A stretch of 38,653 nt of DNA from Bacteroidales bacterium UBA1195 (GTDB lineage: Bacteria > Bacteroidota > Bacteroidia > Bacteroidales > WCHB1-69), in assembly GCA_002309855.1 (NCBI GenBank), contig DBYD01000060.1, positions 1 through 38,653 of the forward strand. Reading direction: 5' to 3'. Positions 32,689 to 38,653 of the stretch are shown here, piece after piece. The position numbers were made by a program, and so were the translations under genes. The notes beneath the pieces are model-generated. The model was not told the DNA's origin and made no database searches. It was given only the letters and a program-made list of their open reading frames with translations. Every line of letters begins with the position of its first letter. Within the stretch, counting starts at the first letter, position 1.

Positions 32689-33609
32689 CTAACTGGTTTT
32701 CACAATGTTTGTTTTCTCTCCTATGCGCAGGCGTGCACTGCGGCTGCGGCTGTTTTCCGCCAACTCGGCTTCGGAGGGGATTACCGCCTTGCGGGTAACC
32801 AACCGGAACGGGGAGAGCGGATTCCCATAAAAATCCTTCTCCTCCTTCCCCTCCAGATTGCCGCTACGCAAAAAACGCTTGACCATACGGTCCTCCAACG
32901 AATGGTAGGCAATCACCACAAGCCGTCCGCCCGGTTTGAGCATCCCGACACTTTGGGTAAGCAATGCGGACAAAGCCTCCATCTCGCCGTTCACCTCCAT
33001 GCGCAATGCCTGGAACACCTGTGCCAGGAAGCGGTTGCGGTTTGCAGTGTCACTACATAATGTCGCCAGCTCCCGCAGCTGTTCCGTGCGCGTAATGGGC
33101 GTTTGTGTCCGGCTTTGTACAATCAGCCGCGCCAGACGCCGGCTGTTATGCACCTCACCATAACGGTAAAAAAGGTCAGCCAGCTCATCTTCGCCATAAG
33201 AGGCCAGCACATCTGCGGCTGTCAGCCCCCTGCTGCGGTCCATCCGCATGTCCAACGGGCCGTCAAAGCGGGTGCTGAAGCCCCGTTCGGCCACATCAAA
33301 CTGGTGGGATGAGACACCAAGGTCGGCCAAGATGCCATTCACCTGGCTCACCCCATGGAATTGAAGGTAATTGCGGATATGTTTGAAATTGGCGGCGATG
33401 AAAGTGCAGCGCGGGTCATCAATACGGTTGGCTTCGGCATCCTGATCCTGATCAAAGGAGAAGAGCCGACCCTCCGGACCAAGCCGCTCTAGGATGGCGC
33501 GGGAACTCTGTCCCGAACCGAAAGTCACGTCCACATAGATGCCGTCGGGCTTTACAGCCAGCCCTTCCACACTCTCTGCCAACAGCACGGGACGATGGTA
33601 TCCGGTCAT
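32689..33609 (-). CDS. rsmH: 16S rRNA (cytosine(1402)-N4)-methyltransferase
   Basis: A 306-residue SAM-dependent methyltransferase acting on C1402 of 16S rRNA (formerly MraW). It has HRPVLLAESVEGL, the SAM-binding motif I DVTFGSGQSSRAIL, NGILADLGVSSHQFD, RGFSTRFDGPLDMRM and the C-terminal GGRLVVIAYHSLEDRMVK. In motif I, the usual GGGGHS reads GSGQSS, a change in the glycine loop that contacts SAM. The rest is conventional. It overlaps mraZ by 4 bases. Confidence 0.96.
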   Translation of the reverse strand: MTGYHRPVLLAESVEGLAVKPDGIYVDVTFGSGQSSRAILERLGPEGRLFSFDQDQDAEANRIDDPRCTFIAANFKHIRNYLQFHGVSQVNGILADLGVSSHQFDVAERGFSTRFDGPLDMRMDRSRGLTAADVLASYGEDELADLFYRYGEVHNSRRLARLIVQSRTQTPITRTEQLRELATLCSDTANRNRFLAQVFQALRMEVNGEMEALSALLTQSVGMLKPGGRLVVIAYHSLEDRMVKRFLRSGNLEGKEEKDFYGNPLSPFRLVTRKAVIPSEAELAENSRSRSARLRIGEKTNIVKTS

Positions 33610-34079
33610 TCGGCCCCTCCCTTCTGCCGGCTCTGATGCAGACGCTCGGCCAGTTCATAGACCGCCGCCTGCTCCTGCGCCGGAATCTGCATCATGTTCT
33701 CCAAATAGCGGTCAGGATTCCAGATTTCAAGAAAATGCAGCATCCCCACCACCAGCAAATCCTTCTCCAAGCCGGCATATTGCACAAGATGCTTGGGGAT
33801 GAGAAGACGGTTTTTGGCATCCGCCTTCACCTCCGTGGCACTGCTCAGGAAAAAGCGCACCAGTGCGCGCTGGTCGGGACGGAACACGTTCAGTTCACCA
33901 AGCTGCTGCCGGTATACCTGCCATTCGTCCATCGGGTAGAGGGTGATACATTTTTCCACACCCATGTTCATCACAAAACGCCCCTCCACCTGCGCACTGA
34001 CCGGGCGCAAGGCCACAGGCAGCTGGAATCGTCCGCCGCTGTCAATGGAGCTGTTAAAGGTGCCTTCTGTTATCAACAT
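33606..34079 (-). CDS. mraZ: Transcriptional regulator MraZ
   Basis: A 157-residue protein with two AbrB/SpoVT-like repeats, which heads the dcw operon. It has FNSSIDSGGRFQLPVALRPV in the first repeat and VKADAKNRLLIPKHLVQYAG in the second, matching the duplicated swapped-hairpin fold that assembles into a ring. MraZ binds DNA repeats upstream of its own operon and represses it in Escherichia coli. TGGG repeats with 10-base spacing lie 59-82 bases upstream of its start. Confidence 0.95.
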   Translation of the reverse strand: MLITEGTFNSSIDSGGRFQLPVALRPVSAQVEGRFVMNMGVEKCITLYPMDEWQVYRQQLGELNVFRPDQRALVRFFLSSATEVKADAKNRLLIPKHLVQYAGLEKDLLVVGMLHFLEIWNPDRYLENMMQIPAQEQAAVYELAERLHQSRQKGGAE

Positions 34080-34137
34080 GTTTTTGTCCCTGTTTTTATC
34101 TTTTTTTTAAAAGGAAGGCCGGATTTGCATAAAAATC

Positions 34138-34161
34138 CCCATTTTTTCCCAAAATTCCCCA
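34138..34161 (-). promoter_or_regulatory. Putative MraZ operator: three TGGG repeats at 10-base period
   Basis: On the minus strand TGGG occurs at 34161-34158, 34151-34148 and 34141-34138, exactly 10 bases apart, each separated by 6 bases. Escherichia coli MraZ recognises direct TGGGN repeats separated by 5 bases, which is the same 10-base period. The site lies 59 bases upstream of mraZ in the right orientation. Confidence 0.72.
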
Positions 34162-34347
34162 TATCACGGGTAAAAAAAAACAGGTTTGATACGCTCCAAT
34201 CCGCTGTTTTTAACTGCCTTGTGTTAAAAACAACGCACCGGGGAAATCCGCTTCCGTTTCAACCGCAAATTAAAACAAAAAAACAATGCGAAATGCGGCA
34301 TGGATGATTTTTTTTACAATTTTTTTTTAACCCACGCAAACGCAGCA

Positions 34348-34464
34348 TTTCGTATGCGGCACACTGTTTTTTTTTCGGAAAAATGCGGTTCGTATTGCAA
34401 AAAGAGCTACCTTTGCATATCCTTTCCGAGGATATCAGACGTTCTTTATTTCACAACCCTAAAA
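34348..34464 (+). repeat. Promoter/leader cassette, copy 1
   Basis: A 117-base sequence repeated at 36431-36546 with only a one-base difference in the length of a T run. It contains TACCTTTG, a short palindrome ATATCCT/AGGATAT at the expected transcription start, and a leader ending CCCTAAAA just before the Rpn-family start codon. Confidence 0.9.
34408..34415 (+). promoter_or_regulatory. -7 box (TACCTTTG) of the Rpn-family gene
   Basis: TACCTTTG fits TAnnTTTG. A perfect 7-bp palindrome (ATATCCT/AGGATAT, 34417-34435) follows one base later and covers the expected start of transcription, so it could serve as an operator or a 5' hairpin. Confidence 0.65.
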
Positions 34465-34473
34465 TAACAAAAA

Positions 34474-35454
34474 ATGGAAACATACGGAAAAAAAACAGAA
34501 TCTGAAAATGAGAAAAGAAAAAGCAAAAAAATGTATTTGAACCCCAAAACCGACCTGACGTTCAAGAAGGTGTTCGGAGAGCACAAGCATTTGATGATTA
34601 GCCTGCTGAATGCGCTGCTTCCACTTTCGGAGGAGGAACGGATCACCAGCGTGGAATATCTCACACCGGAGCTGATTCCTCAGACACCGTTGCGCAAGTA
34701 CAGCATAGTGGATGTGCGCTGCAAGGATACGCTTGGGCGGCAATTTCTTGTGGAGATGCAGATACACTGGAGCCCCGAGTTCAAAACCCGTGTCTTCTTC
34801 AACGCGGCAAAGGCCTATGTCAAGCAAGCCGAAAGGGGAGACGACTACACCCTGTTCCAGCCAGTGTGGTCACTCAACCTTGTCAACGAAGTCTTCGAGC
34901 CTGACACGCCGGAGTACTACCACCATTACAAGGTGGTGAACATCAAAGATACGGACAAGGTGATAGAGGGTCTGCAGTTGGTGTTCGTGGAGCTGCCGAA
35001 GTTCAGGTCGGGCAACGGCAACGTGAAGATGATGCAGGAGCTGTGGCTCCGCTACCTGACGGAGATTGACGAGTCCACGCAGCGTGTCCCGGATGAGCTG
35101 ACCTCAAACGCCGATGTGCGCGAGGCGGTGAGCCAACTGCGCGAGTCGGCTTTCGATGACAAGGAGTTGGCGGAATACGACTATTTCTGGGATATGGTAA
35201 GGTTGGAGAAGGCCTTTACCGTAAACGCAGAAAAAAGAAGTTTTGCCAAAGGCCTGGAGCAAGGTATTGAGCAAGGTATTGAGCAAGGCCGCGCAAAAGG
35301 TCTTGCTGAGGGTCTTGAGCAGGGCTTACAGAAAGGCATTGAGCAGGGCCGTGCGGAGGAGCGGCAGGCGATTGCCGACAGGCTGAAAGCGATTGGCGTC
35401 TCCGAGGAGGAGATTCGCAGGGTGATGGAGGCATCCGCCCCGGATGCCGTGTAA
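34474..35454 (+). CDS. Rpn-family PD-(D/E)XK nuclease/putative transposase
   Basis: A 326-residue protein of the Rpn (recombination-promoting nuclease, formerly YhgA-like transposase_31) group. It has the N-terminal motif YLNPKTDLTFKKVFGEHKHL, then SIVDVRCKDTLGRQFLVEMQ, which supplies the D and E-x-Q residues of the PD-(D/E)XK-like core, and RVFFNAAKAYVKQAERGDDY. The C-terminus carries tandem G-x-x-Q/E units (GLEQGIEQGIEQGRAKGLAE and onward), then a short helical tail. Rpn proteins promote RecA-independent recombination in Escherichia coli. A later ATG at 34531 is an alternative start. It is driven by the duplicated cassette. Confidence 0.87.
   Translation: METYGKKTESENEKRKSKKMYLNPKTDLTFKKVFGEHKHLMISLLNALLPLSEEERITSVEYLTPELIPQTPLRKYSIVDVRCKDTLGRQFLVEMQIHWSPEFKTRVFFNAAKAYVKQAERGDDYTLFQPVWSLNLVNEVFEPDTPEYYHHYKVVNIKDTDKVIEGLQLVFVELPKFRSGNGNVKMMQELWLRYLTEIDESTQRVPDELTSNADVREAVSQLRESAFDDKELAEYDYFWDMVRLEKAFTVNAEKRSFAKGLEQGIEQGIEQGRAKGLAEGLEQGLQKGIEQGRAEERQAIADRLKAIGVSEEEIRRVMEASAPDAV
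35359..35427 (+). repeat. Direct repeat of the Rpn C-terminal coding end, copy 1
   Basis: These 69 bases encode EERQAIADRLKAIGVSEEEIRRVM-type residues and recur almost identically at 35858-35926, 499 bases downstream, where they form the tail of a second, otherwise missing Rpn gene. Confidence 0.85.
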
Positions 35455-35495
35455 ATAATTCCTGCCAAATTGCCCACTGGTATTCCAAAATGTTG

Positions 35496-35503
35496 TATCT
35501 TTG
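35496..35503 (+). promoter_or_regulatory. -7 box (TATCTTTG) before the ORF6N remnant
   Basis: TATCTTTG ends 52 bases before the ATG at 35556. It probably drove the original ORF6N-domain gene. Confidence 0.55.
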
Positions 35504-35555
35504 CAAGTCCGTTCCTGCGGAGAAAACACATCTTTTAAATAAAAATGTAAATAAA

Positions 35556-35885
35556 ATGAATAAATTAGACACAGATGAAAGAAGATTGATGCCTGCATTA
35601 ATGAAAATGGTTGAATAAAAAATCATTGTTATTCGAAATCAAAAGGTTTTGCTCGACCGCGATGTAGCTGAAATATATGGAGTGGAAACGAAACGTGTTA
35701 ACGAAGCGGTCCGAAATAATCCACTAAAGTTTCGTGAAGGATATGTGTTTACGCTATCTTTTGAGGAGACCTCCTTTCTAAGGACGAAAAAAACGACCAT
35801 AGAACCAGTAGAAGGCAAAGGACATCACAGCAAATACTTTTTTCACACGATTGCTTCGAGCGGCAGGCGATTGTCAGCAGGCTGA
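35556..35885 (+). pseudogene. ORF6N-domain protein, nonsense-interrupted and truncated
   Basis: Starting at 35556, MNKLDTDERRLMPALMKMVE is followed by an in-frame TAA at 35616-35618. The same frame then continues KIIVIRNQKVLLDRDVAEIY, then GVETKRVNEAVRNNPLKFRE. This is the ORF6N N-terminal DNA-binding-like domain common in phage and accessory Bacteroidota genes (normally IHxIRGQKVMLDxDLAxLYGV). Homology ends soon after FLRTKK, where the sequence runs into the tail of an Rpn gene in another frame. The C-terminal part of the gene is missing. Confidence 0.82.
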
Positions 35886-35950
35886 AGGCGATTGGCGTCT
35901 CCGAGGAGGAGCTTCGCAGGGTGATGAAGACACCCGAAAAGGAAGAATAG
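35858..35950 (+). pseudogene. C-terminal remnant of a second Rpn-family gene
   Basis: Thirty codons reading ERQAIVSRLKAIGVSEEELR, then RVMKTPEKEE and a TAG stop, are nearly identical to the last part of the intact Rpn gene 0.5 kb upstream. No start or upstream Rpn sequence exists. The piece is fused out of frame to the ORF6N remnant. Confidence 0.85.
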
Positions 35951-35969
35951 CTGATTCTCAAACCAGCAC

Positions 35970-36084
35970 TCAAATCATTTTTTCAATCGTGTCAATCAAT
36001 TGGACGTCCTTTTCTTTCAAGTCTCTCACATCCTGTTGGTCGTAAAATGAAGTTTCTGCTTTCTTCATCTAATTCATGTTTCAT
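35970..36084 (-). pseudogene. HEPN-domain toxin gene with internal deletion
   Basis: The MNT gene's stop overlaps an ATG at 36084 (ATGA) that starts MKHELDEESRNFI, the usual opening of Bacteroidota HEPN partners. After about 13 codons the match is lost. In the +1-shifted frame the end reads FYDQQDVRDLKEKDVQLIDT, then IEKMI and a stop at 35970-35972, which resembles HEPN C-termini. About 80-90 central codons, including the Rx4-6H active site, are missing. Confidence 0.6.
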
Positions 36085-36395
36085 AGCGCAATTCCTTCAT
36101 TCATTACATTAATATAGAACGGGGTATTAAAAGGACGGTGAAACCAGTTCTTCTTCAACATCACAATTGGATGAATGGGGACACCGGTTTCCAACTCAAT
36201 CTGATATAGCGGTGTGGTTATCTCCTCCTCCTGGGCAATGGATATTTTATCACCGTCAATCAGTATCAGCAAATCAATATCACTGTCCGGCAAAGCGTCA
36301 CCACGCGCTTCACTGCCGTACAATATTTTTTCCGCATCCGGTGCGACTCGCTGCAGTTCGCTTGCAATTCGGTTTATGATACCAGTACGTTTCAT
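36081..36395 (-). CDS. MNT-domain nucleotidyltransferase (MntA-type antitoxin)
   Basis: A 104-residue minimal nucleotidyltransferase. It shows YGSEARGDALPDSDIDLLI, the GSx10DxD catalytic signature that binds nucleotide and metal, and a third acidic position in the IELETGVPIHPIVM strand. In HEPN-MNT (HepT-MntA) modules this protein neutralises the HEPN ribonuclease by adding AMP to it. The start MKRTGIINRIASEL at 36395 was chosen; a longer frame runs back into the promoter repeat. Its 3' end overlaps the HEPN remnant by 4 bases, the normal arrangement, but that toxin is deleted. Confidence 0.85.
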   Translation of the reverse strand: MKRTGIINRIASELQRVAPDAEKILYGSEARGDALPDSDIDLLILIDGDKISIAQEEEITTPLYQIELETGVPIHPIVMLKKNWFHRPFNTPFYINVMNEGIAL

Positions 36396-36430
36396 TTTGT
36401 TTTTTTTGTAATAACGCCACGTTTGCGGTG

Positions 36431-36546
36431 TTTCGTATGCGGCACACTGTTTTTTTTCGGAAAAATGCGGTTCGTATTGCAAAAAGAGCTACCTTTGCAT
36501 ATCCTTTCCGAGGATATCAGACGTTCTTTATTTCACAACCCTAAAA
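36431..36546 (+). repeat. Promoter/leader cassette, copy 2
   Basis: Matches 34348-34464 along its whole length, one T shorter. Just after it lies ATGGAAAAATAA (36549), a three-codon dead start resembling the ATGGAA start of the Rpn gene that follows copy 1. The Bro-N gene starts 45 bases downstream. Confidence 0.9.
36490..36497 (+). promoter_or_regulatory. -7 box (TACCTTTG) in cassette copy 2
   Basis: Same TACCTTTG and adjacent ATATCCT/AGGATAT palindrome as in copy 1, now upstream of the Bro-N-like gene. Confidence 0.6.
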
Positions 36547-36591
36547 AAATGGAAAAATAATTTACTAAAATAAAAATGCATTTTTTAAAAT

Positions 36592-37298
36592 ATGTCAAAA
36601 GAGTCTATCATAAAGGCGTTTGAGGGCGTTAATGTGCGCATCGTATGGGATGCCGAGGCCGAGGAGTACTACTTCTGCGTGAACGACATTGTGCAGGTGC
36701 TCACCGAAAGTGCAAACCCCAAGGATTATATCAAAAAGATGCTCAAGCGCGACCCCGAACTGAAATCAAGGTGGGGGACAATTTGTCCCCCCACTCGAAT
36801 GCGTGCTGTTGACGGGAAATTTTACAAGACCCGTGCCGCCACGCTACAGGGCATTCTGCGTATCGTGCAAAACATCCCGTCGCGCAAGGCCGAGCCGCTC
36901 AAGCAGTGGCTTGCCGAGGTTGGCAGTCAGCGCATCAACCAGATGATAGACCCGGAACTGGCGTTCCAGATGGCGGTGCAGGACTACCGACGTCTAGGTT
37001 ACAGCGAAAAATGGATCACCCAGCGCATGCGCAGTATAGAGGTGCGCAAGGCCTCAACATGTTGGCCGAAGGTACAGCGGCAGAAATATCAAATCAGGAA
37101 AACCCACAAGGCTTCGGTGAGAGTGCTGGTATAGCACAACGGGGCGGCGAGGTGGCTCTCGGTGCCCGCAAGTTGATTGAGAAGGAGTTGGGGCATTCGG
37201 TAGTCTCCCCGCTCAACGCCAAGGACTACCTTAACACCCTCGAAAGTGAAGAGGCCAAACAACTGGGAGACGACTCAAAGAAAGACGTAAGCGAATAA
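36592..37298 (+). pseudogene. Bro-N antirepressor-like gene with internal frameshifting deletion
   Basis: The first part (36592 to ~37050) encodes a Bro-N domain: VRIVWDAEAEEYYFCVNDIV, YIKKMLKRDPELKSRWGTIC, then LRIVQNIPSRKAEPLKQWLA and MRSIEVRK. From 37053, in a different frame, LNMLAEGTAAEISNQENPQG, then GGEVALGARKLIEKELGHSV and a stop at 37298 match the C-terminal part of the same family. About 50-60 codons that normally join VRK to LNMLAE are absent, and the deletion is not a multiple of three. Translation in the first frame gives 180 residues with an unrelated basic tail. Confidence 0.82.
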
Positions 37299-37356
37299 AG
37301 GTGATAGAGGCAACTGAGAATTGAAAAAAAATATATTAACATAAAATGAATTAAAA

Positions 37357-37905
37357 ATGAGTGCTTATTTGGTAATCGGACTTGCCACCCGAATAGTGGC
37401 TCGCAAAAGAGACTTCAAAGAGAGATTTATTTTAGCATCGGAATGCAAAGGTGAATTGGATAGAAGGTTTAACAGATCTGAAATCTATTCTGTTCATGAA
37501 GATAAAGATTTCATTGTGCTTGATCTGAAACCGGATGTGGCAAAAAAAGAGATGACACCTTTTCTTAAAGCCTTCTATGACCTGCGGTTTGAAAATAAAA
37601 AACCAGAAACCAATGATATCCTGAAAGAAGTGTCCGAATGCGACAGCCTGGAAAAATGGACAGGGATTGCAAAAGAACATAAATATGAAAATTTCCAGAG
37701 TGATACGCTACATTATTCGGTGTCAATAGAGGGGGATCCTTGGAAGGTCTCCCATGTAAAAATTGACAATATTATCCTCAGTCTTTCCGGGCCTATTATT
37801 ATGGAATGCTTTAACCATCTGTGTGAATTTTTCACACGGCTTATCCGTGAAAGATTGTCGGATTTCCGGCTGACACAGGGATTGTTTGTGTATATCACTG
37901 ACTGA
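37357..37905 (+). CDS. Protein of unknown function
   Basis: A 182-residue, soluble-looking protein with no signal peptide. It starts MSAYLVIGLATRIVARKR and contains charged alternating helices and strands (DKDFIVLDLKPDVAKKEMTP, YSVSIEGDPWKVSHVKIDNI), ending in an aromatic and hydrophobic region (FNHLCEFFTRLIRERLSDFR). No family was recognised. Base use is more AT-rich than in the dcw genes and similar to the neighbouring accessory genes. It might be an immunity-type or defence-accessory protein, but nothing in the sequence proves this. Confidence 0.6.
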   Translation: MSAYLVIGLATRIVARKRDFKERFILASECKGELDRRFNRSEIYSVHEDKDFIVLDLKPDVAKKEMTPFLKAFYDLRFENKKPETNDILKEVSECDSLEKWTGIAKEHKYENFQSDTLHYSVSIEGDPWKVSHVKIDNIILSLSGPIIMECFNHLCEFFTRLIRERLSDFRLTQGLFVYITD

Positions 37906-37933
37906 TTTTTTGTAAGTTCATAATCATTAACCC

Positions 37934-38482
37934 ATGAGCATTTGGAATTCCAACGACAAATTCAAAAACAAATACCGCATCCCATCTGCCAGGGCGAAAT
38001 GGCACAATTACAATGACGGCTGTTTTTTTATAACCTTTTGTACAAAAAACAGGATGCCATATTTTGGGCGGATCACTTGCCAACAAATGCATTACACCAT
38101 AATCGGGAAATATGCGCATGAATGTGTGAATAGAATCATGGAATTGCATCCGGATGTGACAGTGTCCTCCTGGCAGATAATGCCTGACCACATCCATTTG
38201 CTGGTGATTGTCCGTAAACCGAAACATGGGAACAGTATTCCGGCAATTTGCCACAATGTACCGGACAAACCGGTATCCCATGCGAATATTGCCAAACATT
38301 GCGGCCGGTTGTCCCATATCATCGGACAATATAAGACAGCGGTTGTGCGGTATGCCAGGAAACAAGGATTGTCATTTGCATGGCAGGAACGTTTTTATGA
38401 CCGCATCATCCACAATGAATCGGAATATGCGAACGTCAAGGCGTATATCGAAAACAATGTCCGGTCATGGAAATCCACGTGA
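37934..38482 (+). CDS. REP-associated tyrosine transposase (RAYT, Y1_Tnp family)
   Basis: A 182-residue single-strand transposase related to IS200/IS605 TnpA. It has RIPSARAKWHNYNDGCFFIT near the start, the HUH metal-binding motif in MPDHIHLLVIV, and the C-terminal WQERFYDRIIHNESEYANVK, then AYIENN, which is typical of RAYTs. The catalytic tyrosine is probably in the IIGQYKTAVVRYARKQG helix. RAYTs are usually single-copy, domesticated and flanked by REP hairpins; a matching hairpin begins 97 bases downstream. Confidence 0.9.
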   Translation: MSIWNSNDKFKNKYRIPSARAKWHNYNDGCFFITFCTKNRMPYFGRITCQQMHYTIIGKYAHECVNRIMELHPDVTVSSWQIMPDHIHLLVIVRKPKHGNSIPAICHNVPDKPVSHANIAKHCGRLSHIIGQYKTAVVRYARKQGLSFAWQERFYDRIIHNESEYANVKAYIENNVRSWKST

Positions 38483-38578
38483 ACGGTTTTGATCCGCGTA
38501 CGATGACGCGAACGGTTCGTTTGAAAATAACGCATCACGGCAACGCACGTCGTTGGTTGGAACCGCCAGGGACCGACG

Positions 38579-38607
38579 GTAGAGACGTCATAATATGGCG
38601 TCTCTAC
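38579..38607. repeat. REP-like hairpin downstream of the RAYT gene
   Basis: GTAGAGACG pairs with CGTCTCTAC, and the stem continues through one G:T wobble to a 3-base loop, giving about 13 pairs. GTAGAGACG-type palindromes are widespread extragenic repeats. There is no T tract, so it is not a classical terminator. Flanking TTGGTTGG and CCAACC/CAACCAA blocks suggest a larger imperfect structure cut by the window's end. Confidence 0.75.
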
Positions 38608-38653
38608 CCCAAATCCGCACATCGTTTCCCAACCGTCACGGCGTGGCAACCAA

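Larger units (their letters stand above)
34080..34473. other. Intergenic region between the dcw operon and the accessory segment
   Basis: This 394-base gap is AT-rich with several long T tracts. It holds the MraZ-type operator (34138-34161) on the mraZ side and the first copy of the 117-bp promoter/leader cassette (34348-34464) on the other. No TAnnTTTG box could be found for the mraZ operon. No coding sequence is apparent in the remaining ~150 bases. Confidence 0.7.

Noticed and set aside
1..38653. CRISPR array, tRNA or rRNA genes, complete insertion sequence
   Set aside because: No regularly spaced repeats, cloverleaf sequences, rRNA segments or IS ends were found. The only transposase is the RAYT, which lacks paired IS ends.

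Overview
The window comes from a bacterium of the phylum Bacteroidota, most likely order Bacteroidales. This rests on four observations: a C-terminal type IX secretion (T9SS) sorting domain, a PorV/PorQ-family barrel, repeated TAnnTTTG promoter boxes 25-60 bases before genes, and a division/cell-wall (dcw) cluster in the usual Bacteroidota order. The genus cannot be told from the sequence alone.

Region 1 (1-7.7 kb, plus strand). A 5'-truncated T9SS adhesin-like gene ends at a strong terminator. It is followed by a tightly packed run: a carboxypeptidase-regulatory-domain secreted protein, miaA, a DUF4838-type secreted protein and a small secreted protein. A second packed run follows: a truncated DinD-like gene, a multipass membrane protein and a secreted propeller-like protein. 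A bidirectional terminator closes the region.

Region 2 (7.8-13.4 kb). This holds an HU protein and a sodium:neurotransmitter-type symporter (minus), an aquaporin (plus) and a MATE exporter (minus). After these come two 5'-truncated gene remnants and a small membrane protein.

Region 3 (13.6-18.2 kb, plus strand). Four housekeeping genes: pepE, a dihydroorotate-dehydrogenase-like flavoprotein, an Uup-type ABC-F ATPase and folP. folP overlaps the convergent PorV/PorQ-family gene by 4 bases.

Region 4 (34.1 down to 18.2 kb, minus strand). A continuous dcw operon: mraZ, rsmH, ftsL, ftsI, murE, mraY, a murD-like gene, ftsW, murG, murC, ftsQ, ftsA, ftsZ, then the PorV/PorQ-family gene. Two points stand out. 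The murD position holds only a 181-residue stand-alone ligase C-terminal domain with a changed substrate-lysine motif and no ATP-binding domain. Upstream of mraZ there are three TGGG repeats at an exact 10-base period, which match the known MraZ operator architecture.

Region 5 (34.3-38.65 kb) is accessory DNA in visible decay. It holds an Rpn-family (PD-(D/E)XK) gene, an ORF6N fragment with a nonsense codon joined to a second Rpn tail, an MNT antitoxin gene whose HEPN toxin partner has lost its middle, a Bro-N antirepressor-like gene with an internal frameshifting deletion, an unknown protein, and a RAYT transposase followed by a REP-like hairpin. A ~117-bp promoter/leader cassette is duplicated before the Rpn and Bro-N genes. 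No RNA genes, CRISPR arrays or complete insertion sequences were seen.
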